A DNA stretch of 64,000 bases from Cypionkella sp. (GCF_030652235.1 NZ_JAUSBA010000044.1:58494-122493), one strand, 5' to 3'. Counted from the stretch's first letter, positions 44,055-54,082 are shown. Numbers and translations are program-made. The notes: a model not told the origin generated them from the letters alone.

Positions 44055-45310
44055 TCAAAAATCAATCCGGACACATCATCGGGAAACACGGCGCCCCCGG
44101 CGAAAGTGTTCAGGTCCCACAGCAAGGCTTCCAATAGATCTTGGCTGTGCAACCTGCTGTTATGAAGTAGCATTTTGATCAGACCGTCATTGCCCAACTC
44201 CTCTCCTGCTGGGTTCGGACATTCGGTGACGCCATCCGAGACCAGAAACAGCCGGTCCCCCGGCGCCAAGGCAAAGCGGGTCTGCGGATACTCTGCGCCC
44301 TCAATCAAACCAATCGGCAGGCCGCCATCGCCCAGCGTCTCAATCTCGCCACCCGCACGTAGCAACAATGGATGCGGATGGCCCGCCTGCACCAGCGTCG
44401 CCAGTCCAGTTTCCAAATTGATCTCGGCATAACCCAGCGTAAAATACTGATCGACCTGCAACTCCTCCAGCATCATCCGGTTCAGCCTGGCAGCCACAAT
44501 CGCTGGCGGCCAAGCATCACGCCTACCATCCGCCTCCACCTTCAGCGCGATATTCTGATCTGGCGACGCGCCTGACAAAAGCCCCGCCAGCCGCGCCGTC
44601 ATCATCGCCGAGGCGACGCCATGCCCCGATACATCCACCGAATACACTACGATTCTGGCGGCATCGACGGCAAAGCTGCCCACCAGATCGCCACCAACAT
44701 GCCCCGAGGGATGCAGCATCAGCGCCGCCCGCCCCGCACCAAAATCCCGCAAACGGTCGCGCACCAAAGTCTGTTGCAGCTTGCGCGCTTCGATCAGGTC
44801 ACGGTCAAGCGAATCATATAGCTTTTGTAATTCCTGCAGGGTGCTGCCAATCAGCCGGTTTTTTTTCACCAGCTCATCCTGCATCCCCAAAATCCGCTCG
44901 CCCGCCCGCAACCGGGCGCGCAACTCATCCGCGCTGACAGGTTTGGTCAGGAAATCATCGGCACCATTCTCCAACCCATCGGCGATTTCGGTCTTTTCGG
45001 ATTTTGAGGTCAGCAGGATGAAATAGCCATAGCCTTCGCGCGGAAGGGTCCGGAAAGCCTTGCAAAACTCCAGACCCGTCATGCCCGGCATCATCCAATC
45101 CGACAGCACGATGTCGAAATCCTGCGCCCTGCACAAAGTCAAAGCTTCATCCCCCGAAGCCGCTTCGGTCACCTGATAGCCCCAGCGCGTCAGCTGCACT
45201 TGCAGGATTTTGCGCTGCGCCTTGCTGTCATCCACCACCAAAACCGGGCGCTGCGCAAAGGCGCTGGGCCTGCGGACGGGGTTGGTTTGCGGAAAATAGG
45301 CGGATTTCAC
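44024..45310 (-). CDS. Response regulator with SpoIIE/PP2C phosphatase output (RbaY-like)
   Basis: A 428-residue protein. The receiver domain covers about residues 22-140 (VLVVDDSKAQRK, phospho-aspartate in VLSDWMMPGMTG, K in FLTKPVS). A coiled-coil linker (about 145-185) leads to a SpoIIE-type PP2C domain with metal ligands in GHVGGDLVG, DVSGHGVASAMM, LVSDGVTECPN and DDVSGLIFDY. In Rhodobacter capsulatus RbaY, a phosphatase of this type, acts with RbaV/RbaW in a partner-switching pathway affecting gene transfer agent production and stress. No anti-sigma genes are adjacent here. Confidence 0.85.
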   Translation of the reverse strand: MKSAYFPQTNPVRRPSAFAQRPVLVVDDSKAQRKILQVQLTRWGYQVTEAASGDEALTLCRAQDFDIVLSDWMMPGMTGLEFCKAFRTLPREGYGYFILLTSKSEKTEIADGLENGADDFLTKPVSADELRARLRAGERILGMQDELVKKNRLIGSTLQELQKLYDSLDRDLIEARKLQQTLVRDRLRDFGAGRAALMLHPSGHVGGDLVGSFAVDAARIVVYSVDVSGHGVASAMMTARLAGLLSGASPDQNIALKVEADGRRDAWPPAIVAARLNRMMLEELQVDQYFTLGYAEINLETGLATLVQAGHPHPLLLRAGGEIETLGDGGLPIGLIEGAEYPQTRFALAPGDRLFLVSDGVTECPNPAGEELGNDGLIKMLLHNSRLHSQDLLEALLWDLNTFAGGAVFPDDVSGLIFDYLGPQPDSI

Positions 45311-45466
45311 AACACGGGCCTCATCACAGGTTTTCCCCTGTCTGCACGCAAGCTCTTAACGGCAAGTGAAACTTAAAACTGTGCCTATCTGGGGCGTAAG
45401 CACTTACCCATTGTTAAGAGATCGCGTGCAATCTGCCGCTATGGGGTGGTGAAAGGCAGGTGTGCG

Positions 45467-45793
45467 GTGATTGCATGGGATAGGGTGAATGAGCTTCGGT
45501 CAGAGATCGGCAAAGATGATTTCGCCGAAGTGGTCGTGATGTTTCTGGAAGAAGCCGATGAGGTGATCGGGCGGCTTTCCGCGACCGTCGGCACCAAGGC
45601 GCTGGAGGCTGATCTGCATTTTTTGAAAGGTGCCGCGCTGAACCTAGGCTTCGCGCAATTCGCCGCGTTTTGTCAGGATGGCGAGCGGCGCGCGGCAGCT
45701 GGTGATGCGGGCATGGATCTGACGCAGGTGTGCAGCAGCTATCAAGCATCTAAAAAGGCGCTTGTCGCGGGGCAAAAGGCGAATGCCGCTTAG
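45467..45793 (+). CDS. Hpt (histidine phosphotransfer) domain protein
   Basis: A 108-residue four-helix Hpt protein. The phosphorylatable histidine is in LHFLKGAALNLGF (about residue 51). The GTG at 45467 (MIAWDRVNELR) was chosen because family members start at this point; another GTG 21 nt upstream is in frame. It is divergent from the receiver-phosphatase gene, so phosphotransfer to that receiver is a reasonable guess. The upstream spacer is 156 bp. Confidence 0.8.
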   Translation: MIAWDRVNELRSEIGKDDFAEVVVMFLEEADEVIGRLSATVGTKALEADLHFLKGAALNLGFAQFAAFCQDGERRAAAGDAGMDLTQVCSSYQASKKALVAGQKANAA

Positions 45794-47037
45794 ATCAGAA
45801 ACTCGGCGAGAATTTCATCATTGGTGATGTCGCGGTAGGTGAAGGCGGCGGCGTCCAACTGATCGAATAGGGATTTGAAGTTCGAGGCTTGGCTGGTTTC
45901 AATCCCGATCAGAACCGAGCCAAAGTTGCGCGCCGATTTCTTCAGATATTCAAACCGCGCGATGTCATCCTCTGGCCCAAGCATGCCGAGGAACTCTTTC
46001 AACGCACCGGGGCGCTGCGGCATCCGCAGGATGAAATATTTCTTCACGCCGGAATAGCGTTGCGCCCGTTCTTTGACTTCCGGCAGCCGCTCAAAGTCAA
46101 AATTCCCGCCTGAGGTGACGCAAACCACGCATTTCCCGGCAATCTCTGCGCTCAAATCCTGCAACACATCCACCGAAAGCGCGCCTGCAGGTTCCAACAC
46201 GATGCCCTCGACGTTCAGCATCTCTAACATAGTGACGCAAATCCGGTCCTCGGGGGCCAGCAGCACCTCGGACGGTTTCACCCAAGCCAACGCCGCAAAG
46301 GTCTTATCGCCCAACCGCGCCACCGCCGCGCCATCAACAAAACTGTTGATCGACTTCAGTTTCACAGGCTCTGCCGCAGCCAGCGCCGCCGTCAGGCTGG
46401 CACCGCCAACAGGCTCAACAAAACGAAACTGGCTTTGCGGCGCCTCCACCCGCAAAAACCGCGTCACGCCCGAGGCCAGACCGCCGCCACCCACTGGCAG
46501 AATAACCAGATCGGGCGCGCGGCCCAATTGTTCCAGCATTTCCACTGCGACCGAAGCTTGGCCTTCGATCACGTCCTCATCATCAAACGGCGACAGGAAA
46601 TGCGCGCCCTGTTCGGCGCAGAACTTCTGGCTCGCAGTCAGAGTCTGGTCAAAATAATCCCCGGTCAGCACGATCCGCACCGCGTCACCGCCAAACGTCC
46701 GGGTTTTGTCGATCTTTTGCTGCGGTGTTGTCACCGGCATGAAAATCGTGCCCTTCACGCCGAAATGTTTGCAGGCAAACGCCACGCCCTGCGCATGATT
46801 GCCTGCGCTTGCACAAACAAACGCCGTCTGCCCCGGATTGTTTGCCCGCACTTTGCGCATCGCGGTGAACGCCCCGCGCAATTTATAGCTGCGCACCGGG
46901 GATAGATCTTCGCGTTTCAGCCAAATCTCGGCTCCATAGCGCCGTGACAGATAGTCATTGCGCTGCAACGGCGTGCGCGGAAACAGCTCGCGCAGGGCGC
47001 GGGTGGATTGGCGGGCGGCATCAGAAAAATCACTCAT
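45790..47037 (-). CDS. ilvA: Threonine ammonia-lyase (threonine dehydratase)
   Basis: A 415-residue PLP enzyme that converts threonine to 2-oxobutanoate for isoleucine synthesis. PLP-lysine in VRSYKLRGAFTAM, SAGNHAQGVA, the glycine loop VGGGGLASG, and a single C-terminal ACT-like regulatory domain (about 325-415; YFILRMPQRPGALKEFLGML). It converges with the Hpt gene, overlapping by 4 nt. Confidence 0.93.
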   Translation of the reverse strand: MSDFSDAARQSTRALRELFPRTPLQRNDYLSRRYGAEIWLKREDLSPVRSYKLRGAFTAMRKVRANNPGQTAFVCASAGNHAQGVAFACKHFGVKGTIFMPVTTPQQKIDKTRTFGGDAVRIVLTGDYFDQTLTASQKFCAEQGAHFLSPFDDEDVIEGQASVAVEMLEQLGRAPDLVILPVGGGGLASGVTRFLRVEAPQSQFRFVEPVGGASLTAALAAAEPVKLKSINSFVDGAAVARLGDKTFAALAWVKPSEVLLAPEDRICVTMLEMLNVEGIVLEPAGALSVDVLQDLSAEIAGKCVVCVTSGGNFDFERLPEVKERAQRYSGVKKYFILRMPQRPGALKEFLGMLGPEDDIARFEYLKKSARNFGSVLIGIETSQASNFKSLFDQLDAAAFTYRDITNDEILAEFLI

Positions 47038-47073
47038 ATCCCCGATTACGCCCGCTGGAGGTCGAAAAGCAAG

Positions 47074-47823
47074 TCAGACCAGTGGGCGCTTTTCAATGTA
47101 ATGGCCGTATAGCGTGGTCAAAATTGACAACCCGACCATGGTGACAGGCCAGCCCGCGATCAGTTGCCACAACTGCGCCATCACCCCATAGCCGCCAAAC
47201 ACCGACCAACTGATCAGGTTCACCACCCAAATCGCCAGCGCCATGATCACTGCCAGTTGCAGCAAGGGCCGCCATTCGCCTTTCGTCGCTTCCCAACCCG
47301 CCATCAATGGTGGGTTTTGCCCTAATGCCGTGCCCGGCAGCGCCGCCGCCAGCCGCAGGCCAAGGAAAATCATCGGCACCTGCACCATCACGGCGATCAG
47401 CAGCATGGCGACAAGCGGCCCGCCCATCATCAAACGTCCAAACAGCGTCCCAACCACCATGCCCAAGATCATCCCAAGCACCAGCAGCAGCAGCCCGATC
47501 AGCAGCGATTTGATGAAGTATTGCCCCATCCGCTCACCCATAAACGGGGGCACATAACCCGCGGGAACCTCGCCCAGCAGGACATAGCGATGCCAAGCCA
47601 CCGCAATCCAGATCCCCGTGATCAGCGACACAACCAGCACCAGAACCACGCCCAGCCCCATACCGCCGCCCATCATCCCCATACCTGTCGAGGCCATAGC
47701 CGCGCCCAGCGCCATCGTGATCCCCACCTGCACCAGATACAAAGCCCCTGAAATCTTCAAGGCCGGGCCAAGGTTATCCATCACTTGCCGCAGCGAATGC
47801 GAAAAAATCTGCACGCCTTTCAT
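47074..47823 (-). CDS. Polytopic membrane protein of unknown function
   Basis: A 249-residue protein with about six membrane segments. An odd Met/Gly-rich stretch, [14 protein letters not shown], lies between the first and second helices (about residues 45-58), and the end reads [15 protein letters not shown]. The N-terminal [20 protein letters not shown] is seen in other Rhodobacteraceae hypothetical membrane proteins. I cannot assign a role. It is divergent from argG with 126 bp between starts. Confidence 0.75.
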   Translation of the reverse strand: MKGVQIFSHSLRQVMDNLGPALKISGALYLVQVGITMALGAAMASTGMGMMGGGMGLGVVLVLVVSLITGIWIAVAWHRYVLLGEVPAGYVPPFMGERMGQYFIKSLLIGLLLLVLGMILGMVVGTLFGRLMMGGPLVAMLLIAVMVQVPMIFLGLRLAAALPGTALGQNPPLMAGWEATKGEWRPLLQLAVIMALAIWVVNLISWSVFGGYGVMAQLWQLIAGWPVTMVGLSILTTLYGHYIEKRPLV

Positions 47824-47949
47824 ATTGCCCTCCAGACATTAAACCAATGCCGCCATGATTCACCCCAATCCCGCCCTGTCAACCGCCCTGCCTTGCCCTC
47901 CCCGTCATTTCCCGATAATCGCGGGCGAAACCCGCAGCGGAGTTCCCCA

Positions 47950-49185
47950 ATGACAGCCAAGCTTGCCCCGAAGAAAGTCGTCCTCGCCTATTCCGGCGGT
48001 CTGGATACCTCGATCATCCTGAAATGGCTGCAAACCGAGTATGGTTGCGAGGTGATCACCTTCACCGCCGATCTGGGGCAGGGCGAAGAGTTGGAACCAG
48101 CGCGGCAAAAGGCCATTCTGATGGGCATCAAGCCCGAGAATATTCATGTCGTCGACGTGCGCGAAGAATTCGTGCGCGATTTCGTCTTCCCGATGTTCCG
48201 GGCCAACGCTTTGTATGAGGGCCTCTATCTGCTTGGCACCTCTATCGCCCGCCCGCTGATCTCGCAGCACCTTGTCCGCATCGCGCATGAAACCGGCGCC
48301 GATGCCGTCGCACATGGCGCCACAGGTAAGGGCAACGACCAAGTGCGGTTTGAACTTTCCGCCGCTGCCCTCGACCCCGCCATCAAGGTCATCGCGCCGT
48401 GGCGTCTGTGGGATCTGACCAGCCGCACCAAACTGCTGGAATTCGCCGAAGCCAACCAAATTCCAATCGCCAAAGACAAGCGTGGCGAAGCGCCGTTCTC
48501 GGTTGATGCCAACCTGCTGCACACCTCGTCCGAAGGCAAAGTGCTGGAGGACCCAGCCGTAGAAGCCCCCGAGTTTGTCTATCAGCGCGTGACCCCGGTG
48601 GAAAAAGCTCCTGACACCCCAGAATATGTTGAAATCGGCTTTGAAGCGGGCGACGCCGTCTCGATCAACGGCGAAACGCTCTCCCCCGCCACCATCCTCG
48701 CGCGCCTGAACGACATCGGCGGCAAGCATGGCGTCGGGCTGCTCGATCTGGTGGAAAACCGTTTCGTCGGGATGAAATCACGTGGTCTTTACGAGACCCC
48801 TGGCGGCACCATCCTGCTGGAAGCCCACCGTGGCATCGAACAGATCACCCTGGATTCCGGCGCGGGCCATCTGAAAGACAGTATTATGCCGCGCTATGCA
48901 GAGCTGATCTACAATGGCTTCTGGTTCTCGCCCGAGCGCGAAGCCATGCAGGCGCTGATCGACAAGACCCAAGAATACGTCACTGGCACCGTCCGGGTGA
49001 AGCTGTACAAAGGCTCGGCCCGCACCGTCGCGCGCTGGTCAGATTACAGCCTGTATTCCGAAAAACATGTGACCTTTGAAGAAGATGCAGGCGCCTATGA
49101 TCAGAAAGACGCCGAAGGCTTCATCCGTCTGAACGCCCTGCGCCTGCGTCTGATCGCCAGCCGCAATGCACGGGTTGCGAAGTAA
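47950..49185 (+). CDS. argG: Argininosuccinate synthase
   Basis: A 411-residue cytosolic enzyme joining citrulline and aspartate with ATP in arginine synthesis. ATP loop [30 protein letters not shown] and the [13 protein letters not shown] region are clear. The ATG at 47950 matches family length (about 400); a longer frame upstream is not supported. It is a single-gene unit. Confidence 0.97.
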   Translation: MTAKLAPKKVVLAYSGGLDTSIILKWLQTEYGCEVITFTADLGQGEELEPARQKAILMGIKPENIHVVDVREEFVRDFVFPMFRANALYEGLYLLGTSIARPLISQHLVRIAHETGADAVAHGATGKGNDQVRFELSAAALDPAIKVIAPWRLWDLTSRTKLLEFAEANQIPIAKDKRGEAPFSVDANLLHTSSEGKVLEDPAVEAPEFVYQRVTPVEKAPDTPEYVEIGFEAGDAVSINGETLSPATILARLNDIGGKHGVGLLDLVENRFVGMKSRGLYETPGGTILLEAHRGIEQITLDSGAGHLKDSIMPRYAELIYNGFWFSPEREAMQALIDKTQEYVTGTVRVKLYKGSARTVARWSDYSLYSEKHVTFEEDAGAYDQKDAEGFIRLNALRLRLIASRNARVAK

Positions 49186-49201
49186 AGCCAAATGCGGCGC
49201 G

Positions 49202-49933
49202 TCAAATCCGATGCGCCGCCAACCTCTTGTAATACGGCAGTGCCTCGGCGGCCAAATCGGCATAGGCGCCGCCCAAATTTGGTAGCGGCCCTTCGGCCCC
49301 TTCGAACCCGGTGCTGCGATGCACCGCAGCATACCAATGCGGTGCCCAAGCGCCATCGGCCTCATTTCCCCCCGCAGGCCAGTGCAGCATTTTGCGGGTA
49401 AACGGCACCTCAATCGCCGCACACAGCTTGCGCAGCATCACCTCGGGCTTGGCGCGAATATCGTCGCTGTCGATCACCACCGGAGTGCTGTTCGACCAGG
49501 CAGCCACCTCGTCAAACAACTCCGCCTGCTGCACAAAGCCGATATCCGCCTGCGTCGTGCCCTCGCGTTTTTTGGCGTAACTCGCCACGACCCGCGCCGG
49601 ATGCCGGATCAGAAACACATTCGTGCAAGACCGCATCCAGCGCCGATCAAACTGTGGGATCATGTGCAGGGTCATCTGCTTTTGGTAAAACACCGCATTT
49701 CCCCCCGGCACCGGGCCTTTGCAGATCGAGGCCACCACGTCAGGGTCAGGCTCATGCGCCGCAATGATCTCGTCGCGCATCGGATGTTCAATCCCAGTGT
49801 ATTCCAAATAGGCCGAGTAGAACGGCTCGTCCCAAACCGTGCAATCGCCGCGCGCCGCAAAGCTGTACATCATCGCGGTCGATAGATTGCGCGGCCCAGA
49901 CCACATCGCAATGCGTTTTGCGGCCCCGGTCAT
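49202..49933 (-). CDS. Sulfotransferase-like P-loop protein
   Basis: A 243-residue protein with the 5'-phosphosulfate loop region WSGPRNLSTAMMYSFAAR at residues 11-28 and the 3'-phosphate-binding-like FLIRHPARVVASYAKKRE at about 107-124. It belongs to the group often called branched-chain aminotransferase-like sulfotransferases. Its ATG overlaps the stop of the class IV aminotransferase as ATGA, so the two proteins are made together. The substrate is unknown. Confidence 0.75.
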   Translation of the reverse strand: MTGAAKRIAMWSGPRNLSTAMMYSFAARGDCTVWDEPFYSAYLEYTGIEHPMRDEIIAAHEPDPDVVASICKGPVPGGNAVFYQKQMTLHMIPQFDRRWMRSCTNVFLIRHPARVVASYAKKREGTTQADIGFVQQAELFDEVAAWSNSTPVVIDSDDIRAKPEVMLRKLCAAIEVPFTRKMLHWPAGGNEADGAWAPHWYAAVHRSTGFEGAEGPLPNLGGAYADLAAEALPYYKRLAAHRI

Positions 49934-50829
49934 GCCCCCACCATCGCCGTGTAAAGCCCGCGAAGCCGTTCCGTCATCGGCCCGATTTGCCCAGATCCGA
50001 TCACCCGCCCGTCAATAGACCCGACCGGAGTTTGCGCGCCAAACGTCCCGGTCAGAAATGACTCATCCGCCGAATACGTGTCTACAAGGCTGAAATTGCG
50101 CTCAAATACCGGAATGTCGTTGGCCCGGCACAGATCAATCACCTTCTGGCGGGTAATGCCATTCATGCAATAATCCCCGGTCGAAGTCCAAACCGCCCCC
50201 TTCCTTACGATAAAAAAGTTGCAAGCGTTGGTGGTGTTCACAAAGCCATGCACATCCAGCATCAGCGCCTCATCTGCTCCGGCTTTTTCCGCCGCAATGC
50301 AGGCGAGAATGCAGTTCAGCTTGGAATGAGAGTTCAGCTTCGGGTCTTGCGTCATCGGCAAGCCCCGCATGTGCGGCACCGTCGCCAGCCGGATCGGACG
50401 GGGTAATTTCTGCCGCGAATGTTCCATGATAATCACCATCGTCGGCCCGCGCTGGCTTAGCTTCGGGTGCTGGAACGGTCGTGTCTTCACCCCCCGCGTC
50501 AGCATCAACCGCGCGTGGGCGTCAGTGACCATACCATTGGCCCTTTGCGTCTCTAACACGGCAGAAATCACCTGTTCCGGGGTCATGCCGATATCCAGAT
50601 CGATTGCCTTCGCCGCCTCAAACAGCCGTTCGACATGCTCGTCCAAAAAGGTCCAGCGCCCGCTATACAGCCGGATGCCCTCCCAAACACCATCGCCCAA
50701 CATGAAGCCCGAGTCATAAACTGACACCATCGCCTGTGCTTTCGGCACGATGCGCCCGTTCACATAGATCAGAATATCCTCGTTGCGGGCGTCTTCCTCG
50801 GCCTGATGGGTGGAAACGTGGTCGGTCAT
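49930..50829 (-). CDS. Class IV (branched-chain / D-amino acid type) aminotransferase
   Basis: A 299-residue fold-type IV PLP enzyme. MVSVYDSGFMLGDGVWEGIR, the PLP lysine in NSHSKLNCILACIAAEKAG, EALMLDVHGFVNTTNACNFF and GITRQKVIDLC are all present. The gene is coupled to a sulfotransferase-like gene. Plants carry a single protein that fuses these two domains (branched-chain aminotransferase-like proteins), which suggests a joint function. An ordinary IlvE role is less likely because of this pairing. The start has AGGAG. Confidence 0.82.
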   Translation of the reverse strand: MTDHVSTHQAEEDARNEDILIYVNGRIVPKAQAMVSVYDSGFMLGDGVWEGIRLYSGRWTFLDEHVERLFEAAKAIDLDIGMTPEQVISAVLETQRANGMVTDAHARLMLTRGVKTRPFQHPKLSQRGPTMVIIMEHSRQKLPRPIRLATVPHMRGLPMTQDPKLNSHSKLNCILACIAAEKAGADEALMLDVHGFVNTTNACNFFIVRKGAVWTSTGDYCMNGITRQKVIDLCRANDIPVFERNFSLVDTYSADESFLTGTFGAQTPVGSIDGRVIGSGQIGPMTERLRGLYTAMVGA

Positions 50830-50971
50830 GGCGATCTCCTGTTTGCGCGCTAAGCTATTGCGCCGCTGCTGAAAGGCCAAGGGGGCCATCACCATGGCGT
50901 GAGCTCACGGATGGGTGAATTGCTTGGATCGTAGGCAAGCCTCAACCTGACGCAAAGAATTGGAGCCCCAA

Positions 50972-51580
50972 ATGATCCGCCTCGCCCTCGTCCTGATCCT
51001 GTTGGCCAGTGCCGCCCAAGCCAAGACGCAAACCGCCATTTTGGCAGGCGGTTGCTTTTGGTGCGTCGAATCGAACTTTGAAAGCGTGCCGGGCGTGAAA
51101 GATGTCATCTCTGGCTACACTGGCGGCAACTCGCAAAACCCAACTTATGACGCCCACGAAGGCCATTACGAGGCGGTGAAGATCACCTTTGACGACGCCA
51201 AAATCAGCTATTCCGAAGTGATCGACAAATTCCTGCACTCCACCGACGTGGTCGATGCGGGGGGGCAATTCTGTGACCGTGGCAAAGCCTACAGGTCCGC
51301 CATTTTCGTCTCTAACACCGCCGAAAAGCAGATCGCCAAGGCTGAAATTGCCAAAGCGCAAATCGCTCTCGGCCAAATCATCGTCACCCCGGTTCTTACC
51401 GCAAAAACCTTTTGGCCCGCCGAGGCGTACCACCAAGACTACTACAAAAGCACCGATCTTGTGCTGACGCGTCGCGGCCCGAAAGAAAAGCGCAACGCTT
51501 ACAAATTCTATCGCGAGTCCTGTGGTCGTGACGCACGCGTCGCACAACTTTGGGGTTCTGGTGCCGAGTTCACTCACTAA
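50972..51580 (+). CDS. msrA: Peptide methionine sulfoxide reductase A, exported
   Basis: A 202-residue MsrA with a signal peptide (MIRLALVLILLASAAQA), so it acts in the periplasm. The catalytic cysteine is in GGCFWCVESNFE; a resolving cysteine may be in QFCDRG or the C-terminal ESCGRD. It reduces methionine-S-sulfoxide in exported proteins. The ATG at 50972 has TTGGAG; no msrB is adjacent. Confidence 0.93.
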   Translation: MIRLALVLILLASAAQAKTQTAILAGGCFWCVESNFESVPGVKDVISGYTGGNSQNPTYDAHEGHYEAVKITFDDAKISYSEVIDKFLHSTDVVDAGGQFCDRGKAYRSAIFVSNTAEKQIAKAEIAKAQIALGQIIVTPVLTAKTFWPAEAYHQDYYKSTDLVLTRRGPKEKRNAYKFYRESCGRDARVAQLWGSGAEFTH

Positions 51581-51715
51581 AACTTATATAAAATCTGCTT
51601 TCATCTTGGCGAAAATATTCGACGGGAGTGCAGGGTGTGAAACCCCGCTCGCCCAATCAAGCATCGCAGCACAAAAGGCTCTAACCCGCACAATTCACCG
51701 ATTAGGCCCCCGCGC

Positions 51716-52441
51716 CTACAGTGACGTCATCTCGGCCACAATCGCCCGCGCCGCCGCTGCTGGGTCCGCCGCCTGCCACACCGGACGCCCGACCACGATA
51801 TGATCCACCCCATCCGCAATCGCTTGGCGTGGTGTGGCCACCCGCTTCTGATCGCCCAAAGACGCCCCCGCAGGCCGCACCCCCGGCGTTACGATCAACT
51901 TGCCCACAGCCTGCGGCAAGGCCCGGATCGCCGCGGCTTCCTGAGGCGAGGCAATCACCCCATCCGCCCCAGCCTCCAACGCCCGCGCCGCGCGTTCAAT
52001 CGTGATCTCACGAATATCTCCCGCCCGGATCAGATTCGCATCCAGATCGCTGCGGTCCAGCGATGTCAAAATCGTCACCGCCAAAATCTTCAATCCGGTC
52101 CCGGCCCGCCCCTCTGCCGCCGCCCGCACCACCTGCGGATCGCCATGCACGGTTAGAAAATCCAGATCATATTGCGCAATGCCGCGCACCGCCGCTTCCA
52201 CAGTCGCGCCGATGTCAAACAACTTCATGTCGAGGAAAATCCGCTTGCCCTGCTCCTGCTTCAGCTCATTGGCCAAAGCAAAGCCGCCGCCGGTCAGCAT
52301 TCCCAGCCCGATTTTGTAAAACGACACCGCATCGCCCAACCGCGCGGCCAAATCCAGCCCCTGCACGATATTCGGCACATCCAGCGCCACGATCAAACGA
52401 TCATCAGCAAAATGGGCATCAGGAAAAGGGGCATCCGACAT
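51716..52441 (-). CDS. pyrF: Orotidine-5'-phosphate decarboxylase
   Basis: A 241-residue TIM-barrel enzyme forming UMP. The catalytic DxKxxD motif is IFLDMKLFDIGATVEAA, with LIVALDVP at the N-terminus and VTPGVRPAG / HIVVGRPVWQA at the C-terminus. AAGGAG precedes the ATG. It is divergent from the ROK kinase gene. The 135 bp after msrA (51581-51715) holds nothing clear apart from a weak GC-rich hairpin near 51625-51655. Confidence 0.95.
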   Translation of the reverse strand: MSDAPFPDAHFADDRLIVALDVPNIVQGLDLAARLGDAVSFYKIGLGMLTGGGFALANELKQEQGKRIFLDMKLFDIGATVEAAVRGIAQYDLDFLTVHGDPQVVRAAAEGRAGTGLKILAVTILTSLDRSDLDANLIRAGDIREITIERAARALEAGADGVIASPQEAAAIRALPQAVGKLIVTPGVRPAGASLGDQKRVATPRQAIADGVDHIVVGRPVWQAADPAAAARAIVAEMTSL

Positions 52442-52505
52442 TGCGATCTCCTTGGATTTCGGGCGTCATGCGGCCAACAGAAGGGCCTGTCAAGGAGCGC
52501 GCCAC

Positions 52506-53363
52506 ATGATCCTAGCCTTCGATATCGGCGGCAGCCGCATCAAAGCGGCCCGCGTGCGCAACGGAACCCTTGAAACCTTGGGCGAAACCGCCACCCCCAC
52601 GCAGGATTTCGCAGCTTTCACCGCCGCCCTCGCCGCTTTCCACACCCGCGAATCCGCCATAGCGATCTCGATCACCGGAGTCGTCGATCCCACGACAGGC
52701 CGCATCAAGGTCGCCAACATCCCCTGTCTGGATGGCCGCAATGTCACCGCCGATTTGCAAGCCGCGCTGAACCGCCCTGTCCTGATCCTGAACGACGCTG
52801 ATTGCTTTGCTATGGCCGAAGCCTCCTCGGGCGCAGGCAAAGGCCATCGCAACGTCTTCGGCATCATCCTTGGCACCGGGGTCGGCGGCGGTCTTGTGCT
52901 GAACGGCCAGATCGTTACTGGGTCGGGCGGTTACGCGGGTGAATGGGGCCACGGCCCCGTCGTCCACGATCCCGCCTTCGCCTGTGGTTGCGGTCAGATC
53001 GGCTGCCTTGACACCATCGGCGGCGCGCGTGGGCTAGAACGCCTGCACAAACACCTCAGCGGCCAAGACGCCAGCGCCGAAGCGATCCTGGCCGCATGGA
53101 AAACCGCCCCCAGCCCCACCGTCACCCGTTGGCTTGATTTGCTCTCGGGGCAACTGGCGATGGTGGTCAACCTGATCGGGGCTGACATCGTCCCGGTCGG
53201 CGGCGGTCTTGCCAACGACCATGCTCTGATCGCCGCGCTTGATACCGCCACCCGCGCCCGCATCCTGCGCCAAACCACAGCCGCTTTGGTCGTTCCCGCC
53301 ACCGTCTCTGCTGACGCGGGCCTCGCCGGAGCCGCTGCCGCAGGGGAGGCCAAATATGGCTAA
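52506..53363 (+). CDS. ROK-family sugar kinase
   Basis: A 285-residue kinase. ATP phosphate loop LAFDIGGSRIKAARV, catalytic aspartate in LILNDADCFAMAE, ILGTGVGGGLVLNG, and the zinc motif HGPVV-x7-CGCGQIGCLDT. ROK proteins phosphorylate glucose, ManNAc, GlcNAc or related sugars; the substrate here is unclear. It overlaps cutC by 8 nt. Confidence 0.88.
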   Translation: MILAFDIGGSRIKAARVRNGTLETLGETATPTQDFAAFTAALAAFHTRESAIAISITGVVDPTTGRIKVANIPCLDGRNVTADLQAALNRPVLILNDADCFAMAEASSGAGKGHRNVFGIILGTGVGGGLVLNGQIVTGSGGYAGEWGHGPVVHDPAFACGCGQIGCLDTIGGARGLERLHKHLSGQDASAEAILAAWKTAPSPTVTRWLDLLSGQLAMVVNLIGADIVPVGGGLANDHALIAALDTATRARILRQTTAALVVPATVSADAGLAGAAAAGEAKYG

Positions 53364-54081
53364 AATTTTGCTGGAAGTCTGCGTTGACGACCCCGTGGGC
53401 CTGACCGAAGCTGTCGCTGGCGGCGCCGACCGCATCGAACTTTGTGCCGCCCTCGGCCTCGGCGGTCTCACCCCCACGCTTGGCCTGATGCAACTGGCCG
53501 CGCAATCCGGCGCTTTGTGCTACCCAATCATCCGCCCGCGATCCGGAGATTTCACCTACACCGTGGCCGAGGTCGAGGTGATGTGCGCCGACATCCGCGC
53601 CGCCCGGCAAGCGGGCCTGAAAGGCGTTGTTCTTGGCGCAAGCCACCGCGATGGCCGCCTCAATGAAGCCGTCCTGCGTGTCTTGCTGGACGAGGCAGCA
53701 GGGCTAGACACAACGCTGCACCGCTGCATCGATCTTACCCCGAACAAGCTCGAAGCCGTCGCCACAGCCAAGGCCTTGGGCTTCCGCCGCATCCTGACCT
53801 CTGGCGGTGCCTTAACCGCCGACAATGGCACAGAAACGCTGAAAGCCATGATGCAAATCGCAGGCCATGACCTGATCATCATGCCCGGCTCGGGCATCTC
53901 GGTGGAAACCCTGCCAAAACTATCCCACCTTGGCTTGCGCGAACTCCACGCCTCCTGCTCCAGCCCGCTGCCCAGCGGCGGCGAAGCGCTCGCCTTCGGC
54001 TTCCAATCCGGCAGCGAAAAGCGCACAGACAGGGCGAAGGTTGCGGCGCTGAAAGCGGTTTTGGCAGCTCTAACGCGGTAG
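53356..54081 (+). CDS. cutC: CutC family TIM-barrel protein
   Basis: A 241-residue protein. LLEVCVDDPVGLTEAVAGGA, RIELCAALGLGGLTPT, IRPRSGDFTYT and LTSGGALTA are hallmarks of CutC. The original link to copper homeostasis is disputed. The start overlaps the ROK kinase end with GGGGAGG upstream. Confidence 0.92.
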   Translation: MAKILLEVCVDDPVGLTEAVAGGADRIELCAALGLGGLTPTLGLMQLAAQSGALCYPIIRPRSGDFTYTVAEVEVMCADIRAARQAGLKGVVLGASHRDGRLNEAVLRVLLDEAAGLDTTLHRCIDLTPNKLEAVATAKALGFRRILTSGGALTADNGTETLKAMMQIAGHDLIIMPGSGISVETLPKLSHLGLRELHASCSSPLPSGGEALAFGFQSGSEKRTDRAKVAALKAVLAALTR

Positions 54082-54082
54082 T

